Assembly: GCA_965115835.1 (NCBI GenBank)
Contig: OZ220471.1
Location: 2,356,001 to 2,420,000, forward strand
DNA: 64,000 nucleotides
Direction of reading: 5' to 3'
Source of the DNA: Foliamicus sp965115835
GTDB taxonomy: Bacteria; Pseudomonadota; Gammaproteobacteria; Steroidobacterales; Foliamicaceae
Shown piece after piece: positions 61,137 through 64,000 of the stretch (its first letter is position 1; the number at the start of each line of letters is the position of its first letter). The position numbers and the translations under genes are program-made. The notes below the pieces were generated by a model. That model worked only from the letters and a program-made list of their open reading frames with translations. It was not told the DNA's origin and did not search any database.

Positions 61137-62786
61137 CTAATGCTTCAGGACGCTCAAGTGCCTGGTGTGTATATGGTCCATGATATTGCCTTGGTAGCCT
61201 CGTACCCAGGGCTTCACCAACCGCTTGGTCACGTAGAAATACAGCGGCAGCAAGGGTTGGTCGTCCAGCAGCAGGCGTTCGGCCTGCTGGAGGTATTCGG
61301 CCCGCCGCTGCACGTCCGGCTCCGCCGAGGCAGCGGCCAGCAGGGCGTCGTAGCGCGGGTTGTCGTAGCCGAAATCGTTTTGCTCGTTGGTCGATTCCAG
61401 CAGCTGCGCGAAGGTGTACGCGTCCTCGTAATCGCCAATCCATCCGGCGCGGTAGATCTGCGTGTCCTCCTTTCTCTTGCGGGTCTCGAGATACACCTTC
61501 CATTCCTGGTTCGCCAGCGTGACCTCCACGCCCAGCACCTCCTTCCACATGGACGCCAGGGCAATCGCGATCCGTTTGTGGTTATCGGAGGTGTTGTAGA
61601 GAATCTCGACCTCAAGCGGGTTGTCCGGCGAATATCCCGCCTCGGCGTACAGGCGCCGGGCCTCGGCCTCCCGCTGCGGCTGCGTCCACCCGGCTTCCTC
61701 CGGGACCTGCTGGACATAGCCGCGCACCGGCGGAACCCAACTGTAGGCCACCGGTTCGCCCGCGCCGCTGACCACCCCGGTGATGATGTCGCGATCCACC
61801 GCCAGCGACATCGCCTTTCGGAGCGCCCGGTTGCCGGCGAACGGGGGCCGGGTCACGTTGTAGCCGAAGTAGTAGGTGCCCAGGTAGGGGGTGATCCGCA
61901 ATTCCTCGCCCAGGTTCTGCTGGATCCACCGGAGCTGCTTTTGGGGAATCGTGCTGGTGATGTCGAGTTCGCCGGCCCGATAGCGCTTCAGCTCGGCGTC
62001 CTGATTCTCGATGGCGTAATAGTAGACCTCGTTGACGGTGGTGCGGGCGTCGTCCCAGTAGTGCGGGTTGCGCCGCAGATGAATGTGCGACTGCATCACC
62101 CACGCCTGGAGCGCGTAGGCCCCGTTGCCGACATGGGTCTCCTCGCGCGACCAGTCCGCGCCATGGCTCTCGACGACCCCGCGATGGACCGCATAGCAGG
62201 TGGAGTGGGTCAGCAGGCCCAGCAGGTAGGGCGTGGGCGCTTCAAGCCGGATCACCAGGGTGCGCTCGTCCACCGCCTCCACCCCCAGTTCTTCCGGGGG
62301 CAGGTCGCCTGCGATCACCGCGCGCGCATTGCGGATGGGGGCCAGAACGCTGGAGTAGCGCGACAGCGTTTCGGGATCCACGCTGCGCCTCAGGCCGTAT
62401 TCGAAATCCCTGGCGGTGACCGGATCGCCGTTGCTCCAGCGCCCGTCGGGGCGCATCGTGAACGTGTAGCTGAGACCGTCTTCGGAGATCTCCCACGACT
62501 CCGCAGCGCCGGGAATCAGTTCGCCGTCGGGCGCCTCGGCCACCAGCCCCTCGAACAGGTCCCGCAAGATGTTGGACGAGGGCACGCCCTCGGCCCGGTG
62601 GGGATCCAGGCTCTGCGGTTCGGCCCCGTTGCTCCGGCGCAGCACCTGTTCCGCAGCGAGTTCTTCGCCGGTTTCGCCGCCAGGCGGAGCTTGGCGGGAC
62701 GGGTCGGACGGCAGGTTCTCCGGCCCGCTTCCGCCGCAGGCGCACAACGCCAGGGCGCCAATGCCTAGCAGGGGCTTCAGGCGCAT
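61137..62786 (-). CDS. oppA: Oligopeptide-binding lipoprotein (OppA-like)
   Basis: The 549-residue protein has a lipoprotein signal (LLGIGALALCACGGSG) and an SBP_bac_5 fold: EPQSLDPHRAEGVPSSNILR, SYTFTMRPDGRWSNGDPVTA, GAYALQAWV and RPPFAGNRALRKAMSLAVDR. It binds oligopeptides in the periplasm for OppBCDF. Its start overlaps the end of mnmG by 10 bases, so it belongs to the same transcript. Confidence 0.92.
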   Translation of the reverse strand: MRLKPLLGIGALALCACGGSGPENLPSDPSRQAPPGGETGEELAAEQVLRRSNGAEPQSLDPHRAEGVPSSNILRDLFEGLVAEAPDGELIPGAAESWEISEDGLSYTFTMRPDGRWSNGDPVTARDFEYGLRRSVDPETLSRYSSVLAPIRNARAVIAGDLPPEELGVEAVDERTLVIRLEAPTPYLLGLLTHSTCYAVHRGVVESHGADWSREETHVGNGAYALQAWVMQSHIHLRRNPHYWDDARTTVNEVYYYAIENQDAELKRYRAGELDITSTIPQKQLRWIQQNLGEELRITPYLGTYYFGYNVTRPPFAGNRALRKAMSLAVDRDIITGVVSGAGEPVAYSWVPPVRGYVQQVPEEAGWTQPQREAEARRLYAEAGYSPDNPLEVEILYNTSDNHKRIAIALASMWKEVLGVEVTLANQEWKVYLETRKRKEDTQIYRAGWIGDYEDAYTFAQLLESTNEQNDFGYDNPRYDALLAAASAEPDVQRRAEYLQQAERLLLDDQPLLPLYFYVTKRLVKPWVRGYQGNIMDHIHTRHLSVLKH

Positions 62787-64000
62787 CGCAATGCCTGCTT
62801 CTTCAGATGAACCAGCAACTGCGACACCGCCGCCGGCGTCATGCCGGGGATACGCTCGGCCTGGCCGACGGTGGCGGGGCGCGACCGGGCCAGATTCTCG
62901 CGCGCCTCGTTCGACAAGCCGCGCACCGCGCCATAGTCCATTTCCGCCGGCAGGGCCGTCCCGCGCATACGCCGGTTGCGCTCGATTTCCGTCTTCTGCC
63001 GGGCCAGATAGCCCGCGTAGCGCGTCTCGATTTCCACCGCGCATTCGATCTGCTCGCCCAGTTCCGGCCACTCCCCGGCCGGCGCCTCGCGATGGCCCAC
63101 TTCCGGCAGCTCCGCCACCCGGCGATAGTCCCAATCCGGGCGGCGCAACAGTTCCAGAGCCGCACACGGGCGAGCCTCCCCGGCGGCGGACACGGTCAGG
63201 CTCCCCAGCCGGTCCCGCTCCGCGGCCACGGCCTCCTGCTTGCGGCAGAACGCCGCCCAACGCCGGTCGTCAACCAGCCCCAGTTCGCGCCCCCCGGGGG
63301 TCAGGCGGGCGTCGGCGTTGTCTTCCCGCAAGCGCAGCCGGTACTCGGCGCGGCTGGTGAACATCCGGTAGGGTTCGGTCACGCCGCGGGTGAGAAGGTC
63401 GTCCGCCAGCACTCCCAGATAGGCGTCCTCCCGCCCCGGCGACCAGGGCGCACGGCCGCGCACGGCCAGCACCGCGTTGACCCCGGCGAGCAGGCCTTGC
63501 GCGGAGGCTTCCTCGTAGCCGGTGGTGCCGTTGATCTGCCCTGCGAAGTAAAGGCCCTCGATGGCCCCCACCGCGAGACCCTGGCGCAATGCTCGCGGGT
63601 CGAAATAGTCGTACTCAATGGCATAGCCGGGGCGGGTCATCCGGGCGCGCTCGAATCCCGGGATGGTGGCCAGAAAATCAAGCTGCACCTCGGCGGGAAG
63701 GCTGGTGGAAATCCCGTTCGGATAGACCTCGGCGGACGCCAGACCTTCCGGTTCCACGAAAATCTGGTGCGAATCGCGTTCGGCAAACCGCACCACCTTG
63801 TCCTCCAGCGACGGGCAGTAGCGCGGCCCCGCGCCTTCGATGGCGCCGCTGTGCGCGGGAGAGCGCTTCAGGTTGGCGCGAACGATCTCGTGGGTGGCCG
63901 GCGTGGTTCGGGTGATGTGGCATTCCACCTGCCGGGGGTGGTCTTCGCGCCGCCCCATGAACGAGAACACCGGCCGCGGGCGGTCTCCCGGCTGGCGGCG
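62777..64000 (-). CDS. mnmG: tRNA uridine-5-carboxymethylaminomethyl modification enzyme MnmG (5' end outside window)
   Basis: MnmG with MnmE modifies the wobble uridine of several tRNAs. The 407 visible residues are the C-terminal two thirds of a protein usually about 630 residues long. Seen are VFSFMGRREDHPRQVECHIT, GAGPRYCPSLEDKVVRFAER, YPNGISTSLPAEVQ, GQINGTTGYEEASAQGLLAG and REDNADARLTPGGRELGL, all diagnostic. The gene enters from the right edge and ends overlapping oppA. Confidence 0.97.
   Translation of the reverse strand, partial: RRQPGDRPRPVFSFMGRREDHPRQVECHITRTTPATHEIVRANLKRSPAHSGAIEGAGPRYCPSLEDKVVRFAERDSHQIFVEPEGLASAEVYPNGISTSLPAEVQLDFLATIPGFERARMTRPGYAIEYDYFDPRALRQGLAVGAIEGLYFAGQINGTTGYEEASAQGLLAGVNAVLAVRGRAPWSPGREDAYLGVLADDLLTRGVTEPYRMFTSRAEYRLRLREDNADARLTPGGRELGLVDDRRWAAFCRKQEAVAAERDRLGSLTVSAAGEARPCAALELLRRPDWDYRRVAELPEVGHREAPAGEWPELGEQIECAVEIETRYAGYLARQKTEIERNRRMRGTALPAEMDYGAVRGLSNEARENLARSRPATVGQAERIPGMTPAAVSQLLVHLKKQALRCA

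Overview
The window is GC-rich, densely coded and reads as the chromosome of an uncultured-type gammaproteobacterium. The evidence is gene order: coaBC-dut beside pyrE and radC, rph facing yicC-gmk, a dapF-DUF484-xerC-hslV-hslU-DUF971-ubiE cluster, and mnmG near parA-parB. GTG and TTG starts and 4-base stop/start overlaps are common. No rRNA, tRNA, CRISPR array or intact insertion sequence is visible. Genus cannot be read from this sequence.

Layout. 1-3.9 kb: a truncated flavin amine oxidase, then a fused FAD-monooxygenase/Old-Yellow-Enzyme protein coupled to a crotonase. 4.0-7.7 kb: housekeeping (pyrE, dut, coaBC, radC, rpmG, rpmB), with rpmBG inverted relative to radC. 7.9-18.6 kb: two tandem sodium:solute symporters, a divergent single-chain 5-oxoprolinase, an SLC13 permease with cytoplasmic RCK_C domains, and a ferredoxin-reductase-like flavoprotein. 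This looks like uptake and opening of cyclic amides such as 5-oxoproline.

18.6-27.5 kb is the accessory heart of the window. A tightly packed four-gene operon encodes an unrecognised coiled-coil protein, a P-loop-less ATPase-like protein, an intact BrxD-like (DUF2791-type) ATPase and an SNF2 helicase. It resembles the ATPase/helicase halves of BREX type 2 and Shango defence systems, but without methyltransferase, PglZ or a visible TerB protein. Facing it is a RES-toxin/Xre-antitoxin operon with a third leading gene. A bipartite HTH regulator, a small excisionase-type HTH protein and a patch of short direct and inverted repeats complete the island.

27.7-43.7 kb: TVP38-type and MFS membrane proteins, an AT-rich gap with DnaA-box-like sites, rdgB, rph, yicC, gmk, a TlpA-like thioredoxin, an ABC-2 transporter pair, an orphan TRAP large permease, then the ubiE to dapF cluster and an exported RidA-like protein. 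43.8-53.2 kb: a solitary AAA ATPase, a TonB-dependent receptor with a clear promoter and terminator, an AT-richer islet with two small lipoproteins, an exported S9 peptidase and a ureohydrolase. 53.2-64 kb: parB, parA and a full oligopeptide ABC system with an embedded ABC-2 transporter, placed between parA and mnmG where rsmG is usually found.

Together the metabolic genes describe a peptide and amino-acid scavenging heterotroph: TonB receptor, exported peptidase, Opp importer, 5-oxoprolinase, ureohydrolase and amine oxidase. A ~200-bp diverged repeat lies directly upstream of two transporter genes, and its core recurs twice upstream of a third.
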